Shown here piece after piece: positions 37,201 to 49,700 of a DNA stretch of 64,000 nt; within the stretch, counting starts at the first letter, position 1; every line of letters starts with the position of its first letter. This DNA comes from Sipunculus nudus. Lineage: Eukaryota > Annelida > Sipuncula > Golfingiida > Sipunculidae. The DNA lies in assembly GCA_026874595.1 (NCBI GenBank), contig CM049313.1, positions 15,495,508 through 15,559,507 on the forward strand. Reading direction: 5' to 3'. The notes below the pieces were generated by a model, which was given only the letters and a program-made list of their open reading frames with translations, was not told where the DNA came from and made no database searches. The translations under genes and the position numbers were made by a program.

Positions 37201-40200
37201 AAAGTGGCAATTAATTGCTGTTCAACATGAGTTCATTATTGCAATGGATAGGCTTTTTATAATATATGAATAAATTTATATATAGAACTGAGATCGGCCA
37301 AGGAAAGTGGAGATTAATCACTGCTCAAAATTAGTTCATTATTGCAATGGATAGGCTTTTTATAATATATGAATAAATTTATATATAGAACTGAGATCGG
37401 CCAAGGAAAGTGGCGATTAATTGCTGTTCAACATAAGTTCATTATTGCAATGGATAGGCTTTTTATAATATATGAATAAATTTATATATAGAACTGAGAT
37501 CAGCCAAGGAAAGTGGCGATTAATTGCTGTTCAACATGAGTTCATTATTGCAATGGATATGCTTTTTATAATATATGAATAAATTTATATATAGAACTGA
37601 GATTGGCCAAGGAAAGTGGCGATTAATTGCTGTTCAACATGAGTTCATTATTGCAATGGATAGGCTTTTTATAATATATGAATAAATTTTTATATAGAAC
37701 TGCGATAAGCCAAGGAAAGTGGCGATTAAATGCTGTTCAACATAAGTTCATTATTGCAATGGATAGGCTTTTTATAATATATGAATAAATTTATATATAG
37801 AACTGAGATCAGCCAAGGAAAGTGGAGATTAATCACTGCTCAAAATTAGTTCATTATTGCAATGGATAGGCTTTTTATAATATATGAATAAATTTATATA
37901 TAGAACTGAGATCAGCCAAGGAAAGAGGCGATTAACTGCTGTTCAACATGAGTTCATTATTGCAATGGATAGGCTTTTTATAATATATGAATAAATATAT
38001 ATAGAACTGAGATCCGCCAAGGAAAGTGGCAATTAATTGCTGTTCAACATGAGTTCATTATTGCAATGGATAGGCTTTTTATAATATATGAATAAATATA
38101 TATAGAACTGAGAACTGCCAAGGAAAGTGGTGATTAATTGCTGTTCAACATGAGTTCATTATTGCAATGGATAGGCTTTTTCTAATATATGAATAAATAT
38201 ATATAGAACTGAGATCGGCCAAGGAAAGTGGCGATTAATTGCTGTTCAACATGAGTTCATTATTGCAATGGATAGGCTTTTTATAATATATGAATAAATT
38301 TATATATAGAACTGAAATCCGCCAAGGAAAGTGGCGATTATTTGCTGTTCAACATGACTTCATTATTGTGATGGATAGGCTTTTTATAATATAAGAATAA
38401 ATATATATAAATATATAAAACTTCATTTGATCTAACACCTTCAGTACAGATTTCTGGTGAAATCCTCGCATGACACTGAAAAAGGAAATACAATGAAATT
38501 TTATCCTCCCAAATACAAAGCAAACCACAGAATGCCTGCTATCATTTTGTCAGTCAAACAACGTGTATGTCAATATGTGCCTTGCAGCCTGATGGTAATT
38601 TCAACCCCTGCATTGTGAAACCAGAATGAATAATTTTTTCTACTTGTCCAAAATGGTATATAAGGACCATGATGTGTTTGTAAAACATTATATTATAAAC
38701 TTTTATATTATCAAGTCATGTTAAGTTCAGTGGGTCTCCATTTGTCCTGATATCAGCTTCTGGATTGTTATTTACATTCTATGTATTTGATATTGAAGGA
38801 CGTTCATTTTAAAGTCATCTTTTGAATTATTATACAGTGACACCTTGAAATAATGACCACCAACAGGTTAAAAAAAACAGATTTATTTTGCTAAACAAGT
38901 AAAAGCACTACATAAACAAAAGAAATTTTATGATTTTTATCTCCTTGAAAGAAATGTCCGAGCGGTTGCAGCACAAAATTGGTAAGTTTCTGTTGAAATT
39001 CAAAATAAAATTTTTGATGCGGGGGTTTAAAATTGATGCGGGGGTGCCTGAGAACCAAATCTTTTATTTTTTTTTGGCCTAACCACTGCTTTGTATAGCA
39101 AGATATCCAGGTTTCACCACCAGGGCTGGCACAGGGCAAGAAAGTGTAATCAGACCAATGAGAGCATGGTATCACATTGTGCATTCAACTCCGACTTTAA
39201 ACTCTGTAACTATCTTTGGTCTGATTCTTGGCCCTATGTGAGCCCTGGTGTTGGAACCCTGAAATACTTGCTAAACAAAGCAGCAGTTAGAATGAAGGAG
39301 AACTGGAACGACTGCATTGTATAACTGCTGCACAACGAGTGTAATTAAAACTAAGATCTTGCCACTGTGTTAGATCTGTCACTGATGTAGGCATGGAGAT
39401 TCTTTATGGAGTCTGTATTCATAAATGACAGTGAGCAAATTTTTGGTAGGATTTTTTTAAGCATATTCCTATGATAAAATACATAAACAATTTTAACAAA
39501 AAGCGTTCACATTGAAACAGAACAGTTTCAGAATTTAACAAGGTGAACAACATATAGAAATGACAACCCAAACTCCATTCATGATGGAGATCGTTTAATT
39601 AGTTAGGATCACTGACCTGTTCTTTGAGTGTTGTGTGTATCATGCTGAGAGCCTCTGCTGTCTGTAACGTAATCTCCTCTAGTTTAGCCAGTCTGTAGTC
39701 GACTGTCTGCAGTGAGAGTTTAATACTGTTCTCCTTCTGGTTCATGTCGTCCATCCGTAGTGCCATGTTCTCTACCCTGGAAATACAAGAAAGAAATATT
39801 TCATTCAAGAGTTCTCACGCTAAAATAGTGTGTGCTAGGGTTGAAACAGGTGCCTAATTTAGACTCAAGCACTCAGTTGCTTTTCCCACTCATTACATAA
39901 AATGATTGTTGCAAATGACTTAAATGTGGTTATAAATAGGATTTATTCATTTTTTAAAGTATGACCAGATATTGCCCACCTATAACATCTTAAGACATGA
40001 GTGTTTAATGCACACTTAAGTTTGAGTCTGTTATAAGAACAAATGCTATATTTAGGGGGCCAATGTCTTACCACTGCATATTTAAAGAGGTAAGAAATTG
40101 AATTGCAGAGCTATCAACAAGCATGTATGCCTGTATGTAAAGTATGTATTAAAATGCTGTTAGGCCTAAAAACAAAGGTATGGTTCTCAGGCACTTTTTT

Positions 40201-40696
40201 CATAAATCAGTACATGGGGGTGATTATTTTTACCTTTTTTTTATATTATATGATCAGGGAAATACATGATAATAACAGAACTGTTTTGCTAAACAGGTAA
40301 AAGCACTACATAATAAAGGAAATATTATTCAAACTGTATAATTTATCTTCTTGAAAGAAATTTCCCAGCAGCTCGAGCTCAAAATTGTAAGTTCTATTGA
40401 AAATCAAAATATAAAATTTTTATGATGAGGGTTAAAACTGACGCACGTGGTGCCTGAGAACCACACCTTTTTTTGGCCTTGCATATGTATACTCAAGTCC
40501 TAGTTTCAGACTCGTTAAGCAAATTACAGTAAAACCTGAGAGTTAAGACCACCTGACGTGCCACACCAAAAGCGGTCTTAAGTCACAGGTGGTCTTAAGT
40601 CTCAGGTGGTCTAAGTCTCAGCATGAAGCGAACAAAGAATATAAAGGCATATATGTCTACGTAAACATTTATTTATTTATTATAAAAATAGATACT

Positions 40697-40759
<63 letters not shown>

Positions 40760-43700
40760 CAAAATATTCACAACAATATTTACAAATTAACAACAATATT
40801 TACTTAAAACACTGAATCAATCTTGTTCTGCTTAACAAAGAGAATCTTATTTATAATTATCGAAGAAAGCTGGTCCTTTTATAACTTTATTAAACAAGCC
40901 TTTGTCAAAGGCTTTGAATAGCTTGTTTGTCATATTGCACAAACACAAACCGCTAATTAATGATGTACCATGAGTACACACTGAGTCACTTTGTTGATCA
41001 CTGACTTGTGCTCACCGTAATAAGAAGCAGACCCCATTAACATCTCAATAAACTTCAAAGCAGGTATGAAGGGATCGATCATTAGATTACAGGTGACTGC
41101 TCACGTTATCAAACTGTCTCTCTATATTGGTACTATGGTAGTAAGCATTGAGTCCTATTGCCTTATTGATGAATATTCTATTGATGTTATCGAAGCAGGT
41201 CGTCAGTTTGTCGTCGTCATGAACTGACATGTTGTCAAGTCAAAATGTGTGTGATAAGCAATGACAGTTGATCGCTTAAATTAAGCAATGACAAACTTAC
41301 TTTCATGACTCACTTTTTTAAAATTAAATCCGCGCAAATGTTATTTACACATCGCTAAGACTAGCTATGAACTCCGGTCAACTGGTCAACGACCGCAGCG
41401 TGCCAGAAATACAACGGGAGTTCTATTCGATGAATATTAATGAGGGATTTCCCTTAGAGCACGTGATCCTTACCTGTTTACCGTAAAGATGTTTTAGACA
41501 ATCGTTAAACAAATTCGATGTGTTCAAAGATAGGCTGTGCTAAAAAAAGTAATGGTACACAGAATTAAAGAATTGGGTCGTTTTACATGTTCCCTCGCAA
41601 TATTCGCGGAACTTTCATTTTTCGAGAAAGATTAAAACCACGCGGGCCCTGGGCCAGTGACACCTGGAGGGGGTATTCTGAATTGATGTCCAATTCACCG
41701 CGGGAAAAGTAGGTCACCATTGCCACCTGTACATTCACGAGACGGTCAATGGCACGGTCGTTTTAGTCTTAACTTAGGACGCCAGGTGCCACTACCGCTT
41801 CACCAGGCGGTCGCTTAACGGAGGTAAAGACCAGCGACCGGTCACATTTGAGCGGTCGGTGGTCGCGTACCACAAACGGTCGCTCAACACAGGGGCATTA
41901 AAGAGTGATTAAGCTCGGTGCATTCATTTTTCGGTCGTAAGTCACAGACGGTCGCTGGCGGCAGTGGTCGCTTGGTTCAGGTTTCACTGTACTTGGATTA
42001 AAATACCCCTTTCAGCCTTACTGTGTACAACATAATCATGTAGTACAGGTGAAAACTGCTCATGCAACATAAAATATGAGTTGACTATGTAAAATAATCA
42101 TGGGACAACCAGTTTTATACGTCCTACACCAATAGGGATACACTGAAACCTGGGCCCAAACTGAGAAACCTGCGCCTAATTAAACACTTGAAAAATAACC
42201 CTTACATAACAGAAATGGTCATGAATACATTTAATTAGGACAACTGCGTTTATCTGTTGCAAATCAAATCACAGTTCAGGTGAAAATTTGTATTTTTAGT
42301 GCTAGATTTTAACACTTTTTAAGAGTCAATTTACCAATACATAGGGCCATCAAAAAAACAGGCCCAATGAAATGGTCTTATCAAATGTGTTGTATGTGAT
42401 TTTTACACATTCTTCAAGATATTTTTCAAGTGTTTTCCAAGGAATATTTTTTTAAAGTTTTAATTGAGCACAGGTTTTACAGTTTTGGCCTGGGGGACAC
42501 ACTGATGGCCAGAGGCCAATGTTTCCATGGTGAACTCTAGTGGGATCAATGTTGTTAACAAACCCTGACTGGCCACCATGAAGAAATTCTCATAAGTGAT
42601 CACAGATATGGGTTGCTGAGTTGTGCCATTTCAGCCCTCTGACATGAGAGAGTCCATGACCAGCATACTGGCTGTCAGAATGCTGTTACATCCGTCAGCG
42701 AGGAATGCACTTTAAGGCGCTATGAGGATGCAAATACTTTCATTTTTTCTGACAATGCTTCATGGCCAACAAGTACACTGCCACATGACATAAACTAAAC
42801 CAATCATAAGCTTTTTAAGTATAATTTCTAACAACACCAAACATGTGCAAGAAAAATTTGGTTTTAACTCAGAATATTGGTAATCCCTTGGAATGTTTGA
42901 TGAATTTCTGACCTCATAAATACAAGCATGGCTTGCACAGGTTACTGGATGCAGCCAACTTGTACCCGATACAGGAAATGACTCTTTACATAGAGACAGA
43001 TTTTCAGTTTTGGTTTGGACAACAAATGAATAAATTCATCATTTGTAGCGTGATGTTAAGATTATGAATGCAACATGATGGAAGATTACTACAATGCTTT
43101 CATTCATAATGCATTTATCATGAATCCAAGTTAGGCTTGCCAGCCCTATATTAATGCCTCATGAGTCGAGTTGTCACAGCTAGTTGCTGGGATGGTAGAA
43201 ATTTTCTATTAAAATTTTCAGAGCCCCTGAGTGGCCCTCATACCTCTCAGATGTCAGTCTGACACGCTCTTCAGTAGAAGACTGGAATTCCTGGTCCTTC
43301 ATCCGGAAGTAATCCTCAACGCTCTCCTCCTCAAAGTCGTGTAACTTCTCTACCTCCATTGGATCCAAGAACAGCTCTAAAAGAACAAAATATACATATA
43401 CGCATAAATTTTTCAAATTGCATATAATAACTCAAAATCTTCATCTATGATAGTAAAATTATTCAGATTATCACAGAATGATATACAAGTACTGACCAGT
43501 TAAAATTTACATGAATTTAAGTACATGACAATATGAAGAAAACGGATGACACAATCTGAATAGCTCAGACCTAGGCCTTCTTATTAAATAAAACAAAACA
43601 GAAAATAATCAAAGCATAAAGAAAAGTTTGTCTTTTGAAAACTAATGAACAATTATTTCACCTATCTTTACTTATCATACATCTTGTTTTGAATATTTCT

Positions 43701-46700
43701 TGAATATTAATCAATTAAAAAAAATTTCCAGCTGCACAGTTTTAGAATATCTGAAACTATGGCTGAAACTGAGTGACATACTTAGGCCATTGTCAAAGAG
43801 GTTTTTTCGTTTTTTGATGTGTCGGTGTATGTATTTAACAATGAGGTACAGATGACAGATGATGATGGCAGGCGGGGGAAGGATCGGCTTGTCCTCGAAC
43901 TCGATCACCTGGCTGTAACGCAGGAACTTCCACACCTGAGTGGATATGGCGTTCACCTGATGAAACGTGTTGCTGAAAGGAAAACAAAAACTCCTGTCAA
44001 ATTACCCGGAATTATGGAAAGAGAATAACAATACAATAACTGATGCTACTTATAGGAAATAGAAAAAAAAAATAATTATCTATTTCCAAGAATGACATTT
44101 ATCTTAATCTATCGTATGGACTTCTCTTAAGAGCTTATCATTATTATATACAAAAATATATAGTTATAGCTATCTTCAAAATGATGTTCAACAAATTGAT
44201 AGAGTCACCTTCCCCGAGAACTCCCTAGGGTTCTAGCTTTTAGGGAGTTCCAGAAACATGGCAGAAAGTACTGCCACGTGTGATAAGACAACTAGGGCAG
44301 GAGTTTCTGCACCTGATACTAAATATGACAATATCACAATATATCTTGCTAAATTTATTATCATTATCATGATATGAAAACTGAAATTGTTCAAACACTA
44401 GTTATGAGAATACTGTAGTTAAAATCAAGTGCTACCACAGATATATGTTATCAGCAAAGCTCATGGGTAATAATAATTGACTCACTTGAATACAGCAATG
44501 AGCAGGTTGATTAGAAGGATGTTGGCCACAATGAGGTATATTGCCATGATGGCGGGCACGACCCAGCGACCTGGCACACATTCTTCCATACCTGGTCCAA
44601 CTCCACAGTGGGCTGAAAGTCAGAAAAATATGTCCCTGTGAAATCTGGAAAAATTTTGTGATCACCAATGGAAAATAAGAGCACAAAAAATATTCCTTCA
44701 AGTGACACATTGGTCATGGTGCTCAGCTAAGACATTTTTTTTATTAATAATATCAGTCTGCAGTGACTCTGCAAAAATGTTTTGCATGTATCAATGTATT
44801 TTTGTCATAGAATGTATACATGGGCCTCGTTAAATATTTATATTTATCAGCCTTTCCTAATCCATAAATGGAAATATCTGATGTGAAAAAAGTAAATTCC
44901 TGGTCTCAGTTACCGGGATAGCCCTGCAGGGGTTCATTTATAGCATATTTAGTTTTTTAAACAGCCTCCTTTTCCATTCCTGTACCCTCCAACATTGATT
45001 TTGTTTCATTCGCCAAGTTTAAGTTTGCTTAGTAAGTGCAGAATATTTACAAGAGTGCATTGCAGTGAATCCAACATTTTCCAGACCAGACATAATTATT
45101 AATCCATGTGAAGATATAATACCACTCACATAAGAAAACAATAACAACTTTGTTCACAGCAATCAACATGTCTTATATAGTGAAACGTCTTTTTAAGTCT
45201 ATGTTCAAGTGCTTTCAATGCCTTGAAAATATGTAAACATTTTCCCAGGATATTCACTAATTTTTCAAGGAGCCTACGCTGTTTACACCGTGCTTTACCT
45301 ATAGGCCTACTACCTGTATCGTTAGCACTGTTTGTTTTGACCTCATATCCTGAATTGCTACACCAGAGGGGAGCACTGTATTTTGGTCCAATCAGATGAG
45401 ACCCTGTGCTGGAAGTCAACATGTTTACCAGCCAAGCGAGGAATACACGGAGCCGATGTTGTTCATTTCGTTTCTGAGTGACAGCTCATCGCCCTGGCAA
45501 CCGTTTGAACAGGCCACTCGCTCAGAGAGAATAGCCTGATGGCGGAACCTGATGCAAGTCGAGTGTTTGTTGACTGGCATTTGGTTGGCTGCAAGTCACA
45601 TCAGCAGTTTTTTCAGCAGACAGGCCCATCATGTGGTGTTTAAGTGCATCATAAACGGTCAAAGCAGGCAGCGGGAAAATCAGTAGCTTCTTTAGATGCG
45701 CATGATTTCCGCTACCTCGGGAGCGTACGGGAGCCCTGTGTACGGCTATATAAATTATGGCGCACTGACCTATTTTCAGGTATCCATGGAGATTACACTC
45801 AAATCTGTCTGGTTTAATAATCAATACATTTTAATGGTGACAGCTACAAAACAAATCCTGGCTGAGCAGTCATATGAGAGATGGCAAGGAAAATTTACAC
45901 AACAATGCAAATTTAATTTAGCAGAGTAAAAACAATTATGACAAATTTGGAATAATTTTATATTCAACCCAATACTCACCCCTGAACTTATAAGGTATTT
46001 CCCCCCCCCCCCCCCCACCCCCCCAAAAAAAAATTTATTTGCGTCCAAAGTCCAGACTTGAGTCCTCCATTACTGTTTATTAGATGGAATGCATTAATAA
46101 TATTAATACACTGTCAGTATTGAATACATACGATCAATGCTATCTGCATACACCTCTCCATAGATCATGAAATAAGGCTCCAGAAAAATATCCCGCAAGA
46201 TCATCCAGCTGGGCTCCTGTTCGGGGTGACGTATAGACTGCCGAACGATTCCGAAGCTCATCAAGACAATAAGCAGGATTACGATGAAATACACCATGTC
46301 TTTGACCTACAAAAGAGAAAACAGAAAAGCTGTTGAGTCCATATTAAGCTTTTAGGGGTTTATTTAAGTTATGAATCCCAGTAAAATTAAGTCTACAAAT
46401 TTGTTACACTCATACAGGGCATGGAACATCATACAAAAACTTGACATTACACACCCATGCATTATTTTGCCAGTTGAGCACCTGGGGCCCAAAGAGGTTT
46501 AGCAAAGGGATTATTTCTTAGATCTCAAGCTTACGTGACAGCTTAGCATGTTAGTAAATCTTTACCAAACTAGATTTATCTTTTTTAAGGTTACAAACTT
46601 TATTTATGATGCAAGAGTGGGCCACTCACCATTTTCCCGATCATCATGACGTAGGGTCCAAGATACTTGTTGACGCTCAAGATGTCAAGGATTCTGACAT

Positions 46701-49700
46701 ACCAGAAGATGGTGTTGACGGAGTAGAAGACGCGACCTTGACCCATTAAATGAGGTATAAAACGCAGTGCTAACCCAGGGATAAACAACAAGATGGCTAT
46801 TGTGTCCCAAATGTTCCACATCTCACTGAAGTACACACTCAACTTCTGACTCATCTTGACTGGTTCTGAAGCCATTATCTACAAAGTATACAAAATTAAT
46901 AATTAATTTTTTTAATTAAACTTTTTTAATTCAGTACAAACTTCCAACTTGAATACCTTTTAAGCAACAATAAGTCATGGTGAAATGTCAGACAATATCT
47001 ATTATGACAAGCCCTGGTTCCATTTTCTTTTTAGGGGTTGAAATTAAACAGTACTGTAGGACTTGAGTCCAGACTTGGGCACTCGAGTCCACTCTTTCAG
47101 GGACTCATGACTTTGACTGGAGGGTCCTGGACTCTGACTTATGCTCGGACTTAGGAGGTCAGAATTAAAGAAATCAGGCCCGATCCATCTGTAGTCCACC
47201 AGAAAGAAAACTTTATCATGCAAGACCGGGAAAACCCACCATATATATAAGACTTACATGGGTGAATTAATGACAAATGTTACAAAAACAAGTTTAATCT
47301 ATGTATCAAACTCAATCTCTGCATTAGAAGCTATGTTAAATGTTATTCAATATAAAAGTATAAACCTTGTGTAAACTGACTTATAATATATGTGATGATA
47401 TAAAATTCAAATTTCAGTTAGATATAAAATTCAAATTTCAAGGTGTTTTAAATAAAAACATGTTAGACTTGGAATCGCATTCGAGTTTGAAAAGACTTGG
47501 GACTCGAAGAAGGCAGACTTGGACTCGTACCTCCAGGGCTTGGACTTGGACATAAACTCAAGTGGCTTGGACTCAAACTTGCACTCAGTATTGGGTAGTG
47601 TGGACTTGGCTACTGTAGGTGAGTGAATAAGATGTTATAAAGCCCTTGAACACATATTATGATACAGCTACTTGAGAGGTCACAGGTTCACAAAGACTGA
47701 AGAGTCCACAGTGAACAAACATGATGGTCTGAAAGTGCCGATAGTGAACCTGTCCAGAGGAATTATACTGAGACTCCATTTTGCATGATCTGCATTTAGT
47801 TTTTATATTCAGTAACAGCTGACAAGAGGTATATGAGCAAGGAACTCACAGTAAACAGGTGCCTCAGCCAGTAACACTAACAGACAAGTCTGTTAACTCC
47901 ATGTCACTTTTAATGATTTTTCATGATTTTAAATCTTTGCCTGCAAACACAACATCCCAACTTGCGTAACTGTAACAATATGTAATACACAAATGACTAA
48001 TATTAATCAAATTATGACAGACTCTGTACAGTACAGCAATGCTGGTTCATCATCACTGGTTCATCATCACCAGTTAATCATCACTGGGTCATAAGGTACA
48101 GTGGAACCTGTCTTATATGACCACCTTTCTTATATGACCACCTGTCTTATATGACCATCTGTCTTTATATGATCACCTGTCTTATATGACCACCTGTCTA
48201 ATATCACCACGTGCCTTATAAGACCACCTGTCTTATATGACCACCTGTCTTATATGACCACCTGTCTTATATGACCACGTCTTATAAGACCACCTGTCTT
48301 ATATGACCACCTATCTTATATGACCACCTGTCTTATATGAACACCTGTCTATTAAGAACACATGTCTATCAAGAACACCTGTCTTATAAGACCACCTATC
48401 TTTTAAGACTTCCCTTGGGGGACCCTAAAGCATTCACATTGGTTATAACTGACCTGTCTTTTAAGACCACCTGTGAATTAAGTATACTTTTGTCCAGTCC
48501 CATGGGTGGTCTTTTAACACAGGTTTCACTGTATACAGGGTACTACAGCTAGACGTGTCTGGTCTTACCTCGCGGACTTTCTCTATCCCCATGGTGAAGA
48601 TGTAGCTGATGACATAGATCTCCTGCCATGACGGTACTGGGGTCATCCTGATGAGAACGACGTGGGTAAATAGACTGAGGAAAGCCACAAAACCTAGCTG
48701 TAACAAATATTAAAAGCATGGTAATTCATTTACATAATACACGCCCAAAAATAAGTCAATTCAGTTTTATCTGTAAAACATAAACAATTATATATATGGT
48801 ATATTAATTCATCTTGAAAAAAAAATACTGTCTTTACTAACACTTAATAATTCTAAAATAAATATATCATGTTCAGTAAATGACAAGATAACTTGTCACC
48901 TAAAAACTATCAAATCAAATATATCATATTAAATAATTTACAAAAATTACTTAATTTAGAAACATATTCATTAAGCTGTTGTCATAAGTTGTTGACATAC
49001 AAAGTGACAATGAGAAAAATATAATGACACTGGAGTTATATACAATCGACATGACACATTTCAGATTTGATTTTACATCACATTATGTTCTATTTATTAC
49101 CCGCATTTTCACCCATAAGCAGATTTTAGGAGTTGTATCTTACTGTGTGGGCCCAAAATCTGGTGACTGGAGCATTGTAGAATTCGTAGAATTTTTTGCC
49201 AAGGGTGAGAGTTTGGTTTTTCTTGTCGGAGAATAGGTGCTCCATCATAAGCACACGGCCATTTGGGGTTCCAAGTTCCTCATGCATGATGGGGGTCTGA
49301 CCCTGAAAAAAAGACCTGTAACGTACAGCTAAAGTAGAACATTGTTTTTCTGAAAAGCTCAGGGGACAGAAATTTTGTCCTGATATATGATTGTTCGGAT
49401 GAATGATTTCACAGGATTCACCATGATTGCAAAGTACCTGGCATTATCAGATACTGACAAGACATTTTCCTTATGTGTGTGTTTTCCATTAAGTAAACCC
49501 TATGTATCATGGGAAATACAATAAAATTATTTTAGGCCTAATGGGCCTGGAAAATTGATCTGCATTACTAACCTCTGCTAATCTCGATGAATTTGCTTCA
49601 AATTCAACAAACATTTAAAAAAATTTTTCAGATATTTCTTTCTTTGTTCAGATTTCGGATAAATGATCAAATATTCAGTTCTCAGTTTGACAATTTCGGA

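Larger units (their letters stand above)
34294..39616 (-). other. Last TRPM intron (5.3 kb)
   Basis: Besides the satellite it contains a 5'-truncated MITE (38872-39082) and AT-rich unique sequence. A perfect AGGTCAAAGGTCA direct repeat (nuclear-receptor DR1 type) lies at 35209-35221. No further exon seen. Confidence 0.7.

Noticed and set aside
35853-38415. CRISPR-like appearance of regular repeats
   Set aside because: Units are contiguous 103-bp satellite copies without unique spacers, in a eukaryotic intron.
45126-45824. Two ~100-codon minus ORFs between exons h and i
   Set aside because: They fall in repeat R1, and the TRPM reading frame joins perfectly across without them.
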